This document shows, in pieces, positions 56,201-59,305 of a stretch of DNA of 64,000 bases. The stretch covers positions 3,224,001 to 3,288,000 of the forward strand of contig JBBELK010000064.1 in assembly GCA_037783545.1 (NCBI GenBank), read 5' to 3'. The notes beneath the pieces were generated by a model that was given only the letters and a program-made list of their open reading frames with translations, had not been told where the DNA came from and ran no database searches. A program made the translations under genes and the position numbers. Positions within the stretch are counted from its first letter, which is position 1. The number at the start of each line of letters is the position of its first letter. Source of the stretch: Henricia sp. BOLD:AAB3569. Taxonomy: Eukaryota; Echinodermata; Asteroidea; Spinulosida; Echinasteridae.

Positions 56201-57217
56201 ACGGCAAAAAGCGCCCTCTATTAACAAGCGCCCTCACTAAGCCTCTGCCATTTATGTTTTTTTGGGAAGAAAAGGTCCCCATGTGTCCAAATAAACATGA
56301 ACAAGCAAGGCTTTATGAGGGCGCAGGAACTGGGAGGGCCTCAAACATGGTCTAAAATGCAAAAAGTTGCGATTTGAAGCGCCACCTATGGGTGGCGCCC
56401 TCAATTAGCCTCGACAAAAATACAGTTTTTCGAAACAACTCCACCCATATATTTATATACCATAAGATCAAGGAGGCTTTTTGAGGGCGCACCAAGATAT
56501 TCAGAGGACAAAGTCCAGATTTTGACTTTGGCACCTATCAGGCCCTTCGGACCCCTACCCTAAACACGGCCGTATTTTTCAACCGAAGCAGTTTCTCCGA
56601 AAAAAAAAGTGATTTTTGTCAGTTTGGATGATATATCTACCCACAAACAAAAATTGGATGGAATACTGAACGGTGATATATCACCCCCTTGTATAAATTG
56701 GTCCATAGTTACAGAATCTGGCTCTTAATTCTTACCCATAAATTGATAATCATCTAAAAACATGAACAAGTTTGTGTGCATTTTCAAAGTTTAACTAGTA
56801 AAACTAATTGGATTCCAATTCTCAGCAAAAAATCATATTGAAATGTTCCCGTAAACACATTAGTGATCACGAAAACTCGACATGTTTAAAGGCACAGGCT
56901 CATCAGCAATGCGCTCGCCACGAAATACGCAGCTCCATGCCTTTGCTATGGAGCTGCGTATTTCGTGGCACGAATTTGGCGCGCGCATTGCTGACATGCC
57001 TGTGCCTTTATATTTATTATTTGGATAGCACATATAAAAACCTATGATTTCCAGCTAAAATGCATGTTTTGTACAAGTAGTAGGCAAATGCACCAAGTAA
57101 TGTTCTAAAGAGAAATTAACTGAAAATTAAAAAATTTTGGTATGAAAGCCATTGTAAAATGTGTTTATCTGAAACTAATATTTTGTTATTTTTCTTTTTC
57201 AGAAACGGCATCTCTAG
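21580..57217 (+). CDS. SAAL1: SAAL1 (serum amyloid A-like 1), complete gene model, 11 exons
   Basis: SAAL1 (also called SPACIA1) is an armadillo-like protein reported to promote fibroblast-like synoviocyte proliferation; its basic cellular role is less clear. Coding exons: 21580-21592, 23692-23819, 26112-26327, 27143-27222, 28385-28560, 32879-33002, 33801-33901, 35879-36049, 39131-39534, 50985-51020 and 57203-57217. Phases join throughout and give about 487 codons; the human protein is about 474 residues. Landmarks from memory of the vertebrate protein are DRNPSPP near the start, IGDTVFSKRWVF, LCKLWDM, EICVGILANMACSKEI and a Leu-rich helical middle. Exon 39131-39534 carries a long acidic Glu/Asp/Lys/Thr linker. 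The last two short exons are the least certain. Confidence 0.85.
21703..22573. mobile_element. Foldback mariner-like element, 871 bp, in SAAL1 intron 1
   Basis: The ends TACAGGGTGTTTAAAAAA and their complement at 22573 start and finish with TA, as in Tc1/mariner-type elements. Each arm is about 400 bp. Both arms encode, in opposite orientation, a short helix-turn-helix remnant (LTTEQR..FVVTEWL), near 22050-22140 on + and 22200-22240 on minus. It starts about 110 bp after SAAL1 exon 1. No intact transposase is present. Confidence 0.75.
22612..22690. mobile_element. Fragment related to the 23286 hairpin
   Basis: It contains several TTGCGCAAG/CTTACGC motifs and ends CGTGAAATCGGCTACAG, the same terminus as the perfect hairpin at 23286-23404. 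Confidence 0.5.
23286..23404. mobile_element. Perfect hairpin MITE, 51-bp arms
   Basis: Left arm 23286-23336 begins GCAGCCGATTTCACGAAACT. Right arm 23354-23404 is its complement with no mismatch that I can see. The loop is 17 nt. Perfect arms suggest recent insertion or gene conversion. Confidence 0.85.
23692..23819 (+). CDS. SAAL1: SAAL1 exon 2
   Basis: Acceptor cttcacag, donor AAG|GTACAC. It reads RNPSPPAPDV...IGDTVFSKRWVFATLMKLLK, the conserved N-terminal block of SAAL1. It ends in phase 0. Confidence 0.92.
23866..24909. mobile_element. Foldback element, about 1.04 kb, in SAAL1 intron 2
   Basis: The end AATAAACCTTATCGACGTTC is inverted at 24890-24909. The arms share CATGGGATTGGATGACAAAT, TTTTCAATACTGGAGAG and other blocks in opposite orientation, with the centre near 24280. 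The right arm carries an extra 24485-24715 segment. It starts 46 bp after the donor of SAAL1 exon 2. Confidence 0.75.
25131..25217. repeat. C-rich low-complexity tract
   Basis: Runs of C broken by T and TA. The open frame rich in proline that crosses it is not a gene. Confidence 0.9.
25335..25482. mobile_element. Diverged MITE of the GAAAGAATTGAGAAGTTGAT family
   Basis: It shares aaatgactcatcaagcatc and the end gtctgaagtcatggtcaact with copies near 27968, 50480 and 51700. The outer arms aagtggacaagttgac and gtcaacttgtcca are inverted. Confidence 0.5.
25485..25603. repeat. C/T-rich low-complexity tract
   Basis: Repeats of CCCCCTCG and CCCTCC. Apparent Pro-rich and Gly-rich open frames on either strand are compositional artefacts. 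Confidence 0.9.
26112..26327 (+). CDS. SAAL1: SAAL1 exon 3
   Basis: 72 codons in phase 0 between tttttag and GTATGC. It includes LCKLWDMTANQDVSKFLHEW and ILTNVIEYTTAPRITVR, the start of the armadillo-like region. Confidence 0.92.
26405..26492 (+). mobile_element. SINE fragment (family B tail)
   Basis: It reads 'aaggcccttacgatt' and 'ctctcatcgcaagtttggtt', then 'caatggtgatcgggcacc'. This matches the sequence after the tRNA-like head at 62002 and the tail at 12301. The tRNA-like head is missing. Confidence 0.55.
27143..27222 (+). CDS. SAAL1: SAAL1 exon 4
   Basis: Acceptor ttgacag and donor GTAATG. It reads EICVGILANMACSKEIAGHL, almost identical to the best conserved SAAL1 motif EICVGILGNMAC. 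It ends with two bases of an Arg codon. Confidence 0.95.
27714..27862. mobile_element. MITE, 149 bp, in SAAL1 intron 4
   Basis: The terminal inverted repeat ATAGACCGTATCGAATAGCT pairs with AGCT-like GGCTATTCGATAGGGTCTAT at the right end over about 25 bp with few mismatches. Confidence 0.75.
27968..28168. mobile_element. MITE of the GAAAGAATTGAGAAGTTGAT family
   Basis: The left end GAAAGAATTGAGAAGTTGAT and the right end gagcaacttctcaactta are inverted. Internal blocks TTGATGAGTCATTTGAAAGA and catacgagacaggctgaaat recur near 25335, 50630 and 51360-51760. Confidence 0.6.
28385..28560 (+). CDS. SAAL1: SAAL1 exon 5
   Basis: Acceptor gaaacag and donor GTGAGT at 28561. It reads SLTLDFLGSSDTQTLIQTTR and YQRLLFILQSSTN, aligning with the human DPPTLLETSRLLLTCLS and IMSSSTN region. 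It ends in phase 1. Confidence 0.9.
28761..28888. repeat. Two-copy tandem duplication, 68-bp period
   Basis: The sequence beginning GCATCGCATCATGAGAATGT occurs at 28761 and 28829 and extends 60 bp with one or two differences. Confidence 0.85.
29036..32690. repeat. 84-bp minisatellite in SAAL1 intron 5, about 43 copies
   Basis: The unit contains CACAAAGTGCC, ATGATGCACAGTGACAATGT, GACTGTCCCCTGTCATGGCT and GTACAAAGGGTCAATAGATC. Because 84 is a multiple of three and no stop falls in several frames, open frames of up to 582 codons appear on both strands. Variants (AAC/TAC, GTC/GCC, GGCTGG/GGCTGC) are clustered, and small insertions occur near 31430, 31580 and 31850. A near match to the unit lies at 32842-32860, just before the acceptor of exon 6. 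Confidence 0.97.
32879..33002 (+). CDS. SAAL1: SAAL1 exon 6
   Basis: Acceptor ctttgcag, donor AG|GTAAAA. It reads ELLYNVGFIISTLFSLNETL and QIVGFIEALRQVR, matching the human VDLLVKVGEVVDKLFDLDEKL region. It starts about 190 bp after the 84-bp array ends. Confidence 0.88.
33801..33901 (+). CDS. SAAL1: SAAL1 exon 7
   Basis: Acceptor cttcctgtag and donor GTAAGC. It reads SRTISILLSCLEIIVSNDDG, aligning with human YMHILQLLTTVDDG. Phases 2 in and 1 out fit both neighbours. Confidence 0.82.
34130..34567. mobile_element. GGGTC MITE with ACTT target-site duplication, 438 bp
   Basis: The ends GGGTCATTCCCAAAATTAGG and their complement are flanked on both sides by ACTT (34126-34129 and 34568-34571). The subterminal AGGGGTCCAAAA and GTTGGTGTCCC are shared with the element at 35523. 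Confidence 0.85.
34714..35088. mobile_element. GC-rich foldback element, about 375 bp
   Basis: The left part CAGTTGCTGTCGATATGTG and the right part CACATCGACAGCAACTG are inverted. CGCAAGCC and GGCTTGCG follow inside. The interior is rich in CCGCTAGCGG- and GCCGTCGG-type palindromes and is much richer in GC than its surroundings. Confidence 0.7.
35090..35309. mobile_element. MITE, 220 bp
   Basis: The left end GGGGCCAATTTCATTTTTAG and the right end CTAAACAGTTGGCCCC are inverted. The inner blocks TTTGCTTTATAAAAATGGG and CCCATTTTTATAAAGCAAA are a perfect pair. Confidence 0.8.
35523..35767. mobile_element. GGGTC MITE with CTAT target-site duplication, 245 bp
   Basis: The ends GGGTCTTTCTATAAATCAGG and their complement are flanked by CTAT on both sides (35519-35522 and 35768-35771). 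It shares the subterminal AGGGGTCCAAAA and GTGTCCC blocks with 34130-34567. It lies 112 bp upstream of SAAL1 exon 8. Confidence 0.85.
35879..36049 (+). CDS. SAAL1: SAAL1 exon 8
   Basis: Acceptor tttcag and donor GTAAGT at 36050. It reads LPLLSDFLWGFCEDEVVTVE and LASTIYIIEVVMANME, aligning with human LLFDLVCHEFCQSDD and LASVFSVLSAIYAS. An upstream alternative acceptor (exon start 35873) would keep the frame. Confidence 0.85.
36149..37793. mobile_element. Composite foldback element, about 1.65 kb, with inner palindrome
   Basis: The ends GGGCCCTGTTTCACTAA and TTAGTGAAACAGGCCCC are inverted, and subterminal GACGCATCTTA-type blocks are also mirrored. An independent inverted repeat sits inside at about 36459-36829. 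The flanks on both sides are parts of a GACTCGAGTC simple repeat, so it seems to have inserted into that repeat. Confidence 0.7.
36459..36829. mobile_element. Inner foldback element, arms about 145 bp
   Basis: Arms from CAAAAAGAGTTCAAGAACCA inward are mirrored to 36829 with high identity, including GGGGATTCCCTTCGT and ACGAAGGGAATCCCC around the loop. The similar open frames on both strands come from this mirror structure. Confidence 0.75.
37794..37880. repeat. GACTCGAGTC palindromic simple repeat
   Basis: Repeats of GACTCGAGTC/GGACTCGAGTCC, each containing an XhoI-type palindrome. A short piece of the same repeat lies at 36138-36148 on the other side of the 1.65-kb element. Confidence 0.8.
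37889..38236. mobile_element. MITE, 348 bp
   Basis: The left end GAGTTTCATCAGTTTTGACC and the right end GGACAAAACTGATGAAACTC are inverted over about 26 bp. Weak subterminal pairing continues inside. No intact coding sequence is seen. Confidence 0.75.
38846..39066 (-). mobile_element. tRNA-derived SINE (family A), reverse orientation
   Basis: It is the complement of the SINE at 128-460: GGCTTGAACCCACAACCTC is the reversed B-box side, followed by CTAGACCACACGC. It ends 65 bp upstream of SAAL1 exon 9. Confidence 0.75.
39131..39534 (+). CDS. SAAL1: SAAL1 exon 9
   Basis: The longest exon. Acceptor cttttgacag and donor GTGAGT at 39535, phase 0 out. It starts YPKLLKGAVEIFASLYSQKV, passes through a long Glu/Asp/Lys/Gln/Thr-rich segment, and ends ENLSSFFVFLLREAG, which resembles the human VEDFIKILREVD helix. 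The acidic linker differs in length and sequence from the vertebrate one. Confidence 0.85.
39569..39669. mobile_element. Small MITE, about 100 bp
   Basis: The left end GGGATGAAACTTGTTCTGCA and the right end TTTCATCCCT are inverted, with CATTTCCGCAG/CTGGAAATGCGG inside. It lies 35 bp after the donor of SAAL1 exon 9. Confidence 0.7.
39858..40023. mobile_element. Possible small foldback element
   Basis: The ends CAGGCCTCGAAATTCA and TTATTTCAAGGCCTG are inverted over about 14 bp. The interior repeats AAAGGGCA(C/A)C. Weak support. Confidence 0.4.
40062..41275. repeat. Duplicated cassette, copy 1
   Basis: Begins AGCAGTGGTTAGATCACATA and continues through a minus-strand open stretch (MAFQSCTSLNHEGVIRRLKT) into the 57-bp tandem array. 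Copy 2 starts at 42841 with about 95% identity by eye. The minus reading resembles the tail end of non-LTR polyproteins (RRLKTFLFNDYF). Confidence 0.8.
40497..41275. repeat. 57-bp tandem repeat, about 13 copies
   Basis: The unit has TGATGAATATTCATTAGCAT, aagggcaccacattcgagtc and acttgtgcctcgtatat. The core ATGAATATTCAT is a palindrome. The period of 57 (a multiple of three) makes long open frames on the minus strand that are not genes. Confidence 0.95.
41276..41800. repeat. Diverged longer tandem units related to the 57-bp repeat
   Basis: About six units share 'cccagtcacaagtggctagg' and 'attaatgaatattcattagc', then 'gacgacacagagcagcacat'. The ATGAATATTCAT core is kept, but spacing is longer and irregular. 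Confidence 0.8.
42058..42500 (-). pseudogene. 3' end of a non-LTR retrotransposon ORF2, truncated
   Basis: The minus-strand translation over 42061-42489 reads STLKCLQSVQNSAARLL, TPILLKLHWLPIRYRIQFKV, LWNYLPDELRPTRDLSVFKR and HLKTFLF. This is the conserved C-terminal tail after the reverse transcriptase in CR1/L2-like elements. The catalytic domain is absent, so this is a 5'-truncated dead copy. Confidence 0.85.
42653..42685. repeat. Perfect 33-bp palindrome
   Basis: GAACTATGGGGGAT is exactly mirrored around ATATA. It looks like a remnant of a small foldback element. Confidence 0.75.
42841..44215. repeat. Duplicated cassette, copy 2, with 57-bp array
   Basis: Same order as 40062-41275: GCAGTGGTTAGATCACATAC, the minus open stretch 42875-43222, then about 16 units of the 57-bp repeat from 43270. 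Unit variants (TCAGCATAAGACACC, AAGGCCACC) occur in matching order in parts of both copies. It abuts the CR1-like element at 44216. Confidence 0.85.
44295..44634 (+). pseudogene. Retrotransposon N-terminal ORF: 2A-like motif and PHD finger
   Basis: A Leu/Val/Ala-rich stretch precedes GDVHPNPGP at about residues 29-37. Then comes CSKAC...CDECETWLHKKCIG...WICDNC, which fits the Cys4-His-Cys3 spacing of PHD fingers. No ATG starts the frame; it is open upstream to about 44215, so the true start is missing or lies further 5'. 2A-like motifs of this form are known from CR1-like elements of sea urchins and amphioxus. The usual D(V/I)ExNPGP Glu is His here, which may weaken activity. Confidence 0.8.
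44652..45313 (+). pseudogene. Retrotransposon APE-type endonuclease, frame broken
   Basis: 44652-44903 reads LRLMILNLQGILNK, the N-terminal strand of the endonuclease, then stops. 44915-45313 continues in another frame with RQSRGGGVFIAVRNDIVA and SIWLGGDFNVPDIDW, the GGDFN catalytic block. The endonuclease nicks target DNA in target-primed reverse transcription. The break near 44902 inactivates this copy. Confidence 0.82.
45397..46708 (+). pseudogene. Retrotransposon reverse transcriptase, N-terminal part
   Basis: 45397-46269 carries the linker after the endonuclease and the early reverse transcriptase block LSPHKAPGPDGITHLF. Shifted pieces follow (NYRPVSL near 46355) and then 46537-46708 with LDFAKAFDTVPHRRLLYKLQ, including the first catalytic Asp of the F.KAFD motif. 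The insertion at 46709 interrupts it. Confidence 0.85.
46709..47161. mobile_element. Harbinger-like MITE copy 1, inside the reverse transcriptase
   Basis: The ends GGCTGCTTCCGAGCGC and GCGCTTGAAAGCAGCC are inverted. CAG flanks both sides, and removing the element and one CAG restores the reading around the split retrotransposon frame, so a 3-bp CAG duplication is well supported. CWG duplications are typical of PIF/Harbinger elements. Confidence 0.85.
47162..47343 (+). pseudogene. Retrotransposon reverse transcriptase, C-terminal fragment
   Basis: It continues after the MITE with VMSGVP, a stop in place of Gln, then GTVLGPLLFLMYINDLPDG and VSLFADDCVVYQ, the catalytic FADD block. It ends near 47343, next to the short palindrome CACGTTCCCAAGCCC...GGGCTTGGGAATGTG. 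Confidence 0.82.
47523..48380. mobile_element. Harbinger-like MITE copy 2, rearranged and host to another MITE
   Basis: It begins GGACTGCTTTCGAGCGCTCG and matches copy 1 to about 47880. A different element is inserted at 47886. After it, 48318-48380 is the right end of the same MITE family but in inverted orientation. Confidence 0.7.
47886..48317. mobile_element. Second Harbinger-like MITE, nested
   Basis: The ends GGCTGCGTTCCAAACACGCG and their complement are perfect over about 24 bp. CTG flanks both sides as a 3-bp target-site duplication. Inside are mirrored CCAACGTT-type blocks. It shares the GGCTGC terminus and CWG target with the host MITE. Confidence 0.82.
48509..48962. mobile_element. 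Harbinger-like MITE copy 3, 454 bp
   Basis: GGCTGCTTTCGAGCGCTCGT to CGCGCTCGAAAGCAGCC, the same length as copy 1 within a base and nearly identical inside. The flanks do not show a matching 3-bp duplication, so this copy may have recombined. Confidence 0.82.
49050..49434 (-). mobile_element. Harbinger-like MITE copy 4, inverted and partial
   Basis: The complement of copies 1 and 3, running from AACTGCTCCCGACCTCCG to the terminus GAGCGCTCGAAAGCAACCC. The end that would carry the CCATGGAGCACC block is missing. It ends 20 bp before the candidate exon at 49456. Confidence 0.75.
49456..49496 (+). CDS. Possible alternative SAAL1 C-terminal exon
   Basis: A strong pyrimidine tract (tcttttctctctcag) precedes a 41-bp stretch followed by GTAAAT. 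In the phase left by exon 9 it reads DGVVYRVTVAS and stops. It could be a stop-carrying cassette exon or chance. It lies right after the transposon nest. Confidence 0.25.
49974..50393. mobile_element. Foldback element hosting a hAT-like MITE
   Basis: The left end GATGCACGTAAAACGTGAAC with GCGAAATG is mirrored by CATTTCGCGTTCACG...TTTTACGTGCATC at the right end. The inner element 50137-50345 splits it. Confidence 0.75.
50137..50345. mobile_element. CAGGGGCGGATCC-type MITE, nested
   Basis: The ends CAGGCGCGGATCC and GGATCCGCCCCTG are inverted. CAGTG is repeated on both sides (50132-50136 and 50346-50350). The interior holds a run of about 28 C at 50176-50203. Such ends resemble widespread hAT-like MITEs, but a 5-bp duplication is not the usual 8 bp. 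Confidence 0.7.
50480..50716. mobile_element. MITE of the GAAAGAATTGAGAAGTTGAT family
   Basis: The right part CAGCCTGTCTCATATGTTTT and TTGAAGCCATGATCAACTTC...AATTCTTTCC matches the complement of 27968-28040 and the copy at 51725-51802. The left boundary is uncertain. Confidence 0.5.
50985..51020 (+). CDS. SAAL1: SAAL1 exon 10 (short, probable)
   Basis: Acceptor ttttctcctcag and donor AAA|GTAAGT frame a 36-bp exon that keeps phase 0 from exon 9. It reads VLITRQGSSLNK. Splice signals are good, but the homology is too short to confirm. Confidence 0.55.
51331..51803. mobile_element. MITE of the same family, split by a palindrome
   Basis: AAATGACTCATCTAGCATCT at 51365 and CAGCCCGTCTCATATGTTTT at 51742 are the family's internal blocks. 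They are separated by the 51386-51677 palindrome, which seems to have inserted between them. Confidence 0.5.
51386..51677. mobile_element. Palindromic element, 292 bp
   Basis: The ends GAGCAAGTTTGGGTGGGCGA and TCGCCCACCCGAACTTGCTC are inverted. An inner pair (AACCTACCCCCGGGGCTTGG and its complement) and CTAGTCAGACTAG motifs add a second palindrome. Confidence 0.8.
52030..52130. mobile_element. Possible SINE or LINE tail
   Basis: It contains TCAAGTGCCTTGCTCAAGGG, a phrase common in dispersed repeats. A related stretch (tgggtggagagaagcaaagt, then gcattgctcatgggcaca) lies at 52700-52746. Boundaries are not visible. Confidence 0.35.
52200..53235. other. Intron sequence, little recognised
   Basis: AT-rich SAAL1 intron between exon 10 and the terminal exon. 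A weak SINE-like phrase near 52700 is all I can point to. Confidence 0.45.
53236..53570. mobile_element. MITE-like inverted repeat, 335 bp
   Basis: The left end TAAAGGCCCTATGTATCATT and the right end AATGATACAATGAGCCTTTA are inverted with a few mismatches. Confidence 0.6.
53740..54119. mobile_element. TTAAAG/ATTGGTAA MITE, copy 1
   Basis: It starts TTAAAGATAGTATACATAAT and ends with the complement CATGTATACTGCCTTTAA. The interior shares CAACCTAAGCAAAAACCAGC and TCTAACTTTTGAGAAAACGG with 58409-58876. It directly abuts the 2.6-kb inverted repeat. Confidence 0.8.
54119..56726. mobile_element. Giant inverted repeat, 2.6 kb, 1.25-kb arms
   Basis: The left arm 54119-55371 begins AAGAGCCAGATTCTGTAA. 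The right arm 55466-56726 is its near-exact complement, ending ACAGAATCTGGCTCTT. The spacer is only 94 nt. Differences are few: single bases and a short extra piece near 56690. It lies in the last SAAL1 intron, so the pre-mRNA would hold a hairpin of more than 1.2 kb. No transposase-like coding sequence was seen in the arms. Confidence 0.9.
56886..57010. mobile_element. TTTAAAGGCACAGGC MITE, 125 bp
   Basis: The arms TAAAGGCACAGGC and GCCTGTGCCTTTA are inverted, and CCACGAAATACGCAGCTCCA is perfectly mirrored around the loop. Half of a related copy lies at 63218-63290. Confidence 0.8.
57203..57217 (+). CDS. SAAL1: SAAL1 terminal exon, coding part
   Basis: The strong acceptor ttatttttctttttcag is followed, in the phase of exon 10, by KRHL and TAG. 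The other two frames stay open much longer (to TAA at about 57256 and TGA at 57432), so other upstream exons could give different C termini. The exon then runs as 3' UTR to the AATAAA at 57727. Confidence 0.5.
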   Translation, partial: KRHL

Positions 57218-57726
57218 AGGCCGCAAGTACACCAGTTCCAGACGGAATAAGTTTTTAAATTTTTTCGTGACTGTCTTTTTGACTTGGTACGTCGTAATCG
57301 AGTCAATTGGGTATGTAGATGGAAAACTTGAGAAAGTCCATTTTCAGTTTATCATGATGTGTTTACTGACAATCTGTGACTTGATTCACCAAGTCAAAAT
57401 GTTGCTCATGAAAAGACTGATTCTCGACAAATGATGTGTTTTGATGATTAATGTTTTGAGATTGCAGTTACCGCTTATTTTGTAAATCATTTGAATTGTA
57501 TTTCTTTGTACAGGATTTTTATTAATGTTTTCTTTAACAGGTAGAGGGAAACCTCCATTTCAATACATTAGAAAATTGGACAGGGGGTAACCCCTGTTCG
57601 ATTTTTAATCCCTGCTGAGGGCCCATAACCTATCTGTAAAGACAATAGCAATTAGGACCTTGCATAAATTAAGTTAATGAACATTTTGCTTGCATATATT
57701 ACTTGGTTTACTTTAGTGGAGTACAG

Positions 57727-57732
57727 AATAAA
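57727..57732 (+). promoter_or_regulatory. Candidate SAAL1 poly(A) signal
   Basis: AATAAA about 510 bp after the proposed stop codon. The terminal exon has a strong acceptor, and no later + strand exon is evident. Confidence 0.55.
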
Positions 57733-58408
57733 ATGAGACTTGTTTACAATTGAAACTTTTGTTATCAGTGATTTTATTTTGACTTTGGAAATTACTTTAT
57801 ATATAACACTTTAAATAAGATTGCTAACAAACAAATAACTACATTTGTTAAAGTACATTTAACAATGCTACAAGATAAATAAATACAATTGGTTGTTGCT
57901 AAATGAAAACAAGAATATTAAGTACAATGTCAATGTTTACAAACTGTTAGTCATTTTATTTGAGCAAGTTTTGGTTTGTTTACAAACTGATAGTCATTTT
58001 TTTAGACACTGAAGAGTTGTGTGCTCAGGAACTGATGGAAGGATGAGTTGAGTTGATTCAAATCATTCAATGTTTACAAACTGTTAGGTTTTTGTTGAGA
58101 CTTGGGAACTGACTGTTGGATTCAGGAACTATGATAGGTTGAGTTGATTCAATGTGTACAACTGTTGAAGGAAAGATTTTAAGTGATGTGTTTTTAATAA
58201 GTTTAATTAAATACTCGAGAACTGACCATTAAATTCAGAATCTATCTATGGTAGGTTGAGCAGAAGGTTCAGTTGACTTGACTCTTTCAACATGTCTGTG
58301 GGGGAAAAAAGTAACAAATTTAACTTTGTGGAAAATAGGGATGAGACTTTAAAGATACAATAGTTTTCAGAAGGTTATTTGTAATGACTTCATGAAACTG
58401 AAATAAAT
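57733..58408. other. Spacer after SAAL1
   Basis: Between the SAAL1 poly(A) signal and a MITE. It has repeated ATGTTTACAAACTGTTAG-like and GAACTGA phrases but no clear coding sequence. Missing 3' exons of the minus-strand gene might lie here or further left, but I could not place them. Confidence 0.4.
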
Positions 58409-58876
58409 TTAAAGATAGTATACATGATTGGTAAACTGTTACAAATAGTTGTATCGCCCTGTGTGATTGAAGATATGCATGATTAAAGCCAACCTAAGCA
58501 AAAACCAGCTTCGTACCTCGTCTAACTTTTGAGAAAACAGTCAAAAAAGGGTTTGCAGTTATTTCGCCCCAAAACCACTTCGCCCTGAACCACGGCCTGT
58601 GCACGAAGTAGTTTTGGGGCGAAGTGGCATTTGGGCGATGTAGTGTTTGGACGAAGTAATTTGGGGCGAAATGGCACTCGGGCGAAGCGGTTTCGGGGCG
58701 AATTGAATTTTCGTCTCATGAGACGAAAACTAATTGTTTTACTCATTTCTCAAAGACTATAGCACTTTAAACAAAACCATTTCAGGGGAAGTTTTCTACG
58801 GTCATTGTGTAAGTTAGGCGTAAATCTGTGAACATTCCTGATTTTCGAGATTACCAATGATGTATACTGCCTTTAA
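58409..58876. mobile_element. TTAAAG/ATTGGTAA MITE, copy 2, with inner palindrome
   Basis: The ends match copy 1 at 53740. The centre 58556-58710 has an extra set of mirrored TTCGCCC/GGGCGAA motifs that copy 1 lacks or has lost. Further one-ended copies lie near 2813, 16720 and 20405. Confidence 0.8.
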
Positions 58877-59190
58877 ATGGGGTCATCGTTCAATTTTGAC
58901 CAGATACATGTAAAGGTACAATTATTATTTTGGGGGCCTAGGGGTATTGTGTACATTGCACATGCATCTATAAACACCATCTTTAGTGTTAGCCGACACT
59001 TGAAAGAATTGCAAACCGGTTTCTGGATTAACCGTAAATTCCCATCCGTAGTGGAAAGAATTCCATGTTTGACGAGTCAGAAAATGTTTTTCCATGCTGT
59101 AAACTGCAACTCCTCAAGGCCCAATGCATCGCTAGTCATTTGTCAGAGACGAGATACTTTATACAGTAATGCGTGTGTATTGGTACTTAC

Positions 59191-59305
59191 CATGGGTCAA
59201 TCTTGGCCACTCTGAAGACGATGCAGTGAGGTCTGCCAAAGTACAAACAGATCTTGAAAATATTCAGCTGGTCGACATCGCTTGCCGCACCCAAGTCTTT
59301 GTCAC
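59191..59305 (-). CDS. Minus-gene exon 4
   Basis: Acceptor catttttcacag and donor CATG|GTAAGT. In the frame entered in phase 1 it reads GDKDLGAASDVDQLNIFKIC and LYFGRPHCIVFRVAKIDP with no stop. The other frames have stops, so this frame is likely. Confidence 0.6.

Noticed and set aside
57159..57434. 91-codon frame as a separate gene
   Set aside because: It begins upstream of a strong splice acceptor and overlaps the SAAL1 terminal exon; there is no evidence of independent coding.
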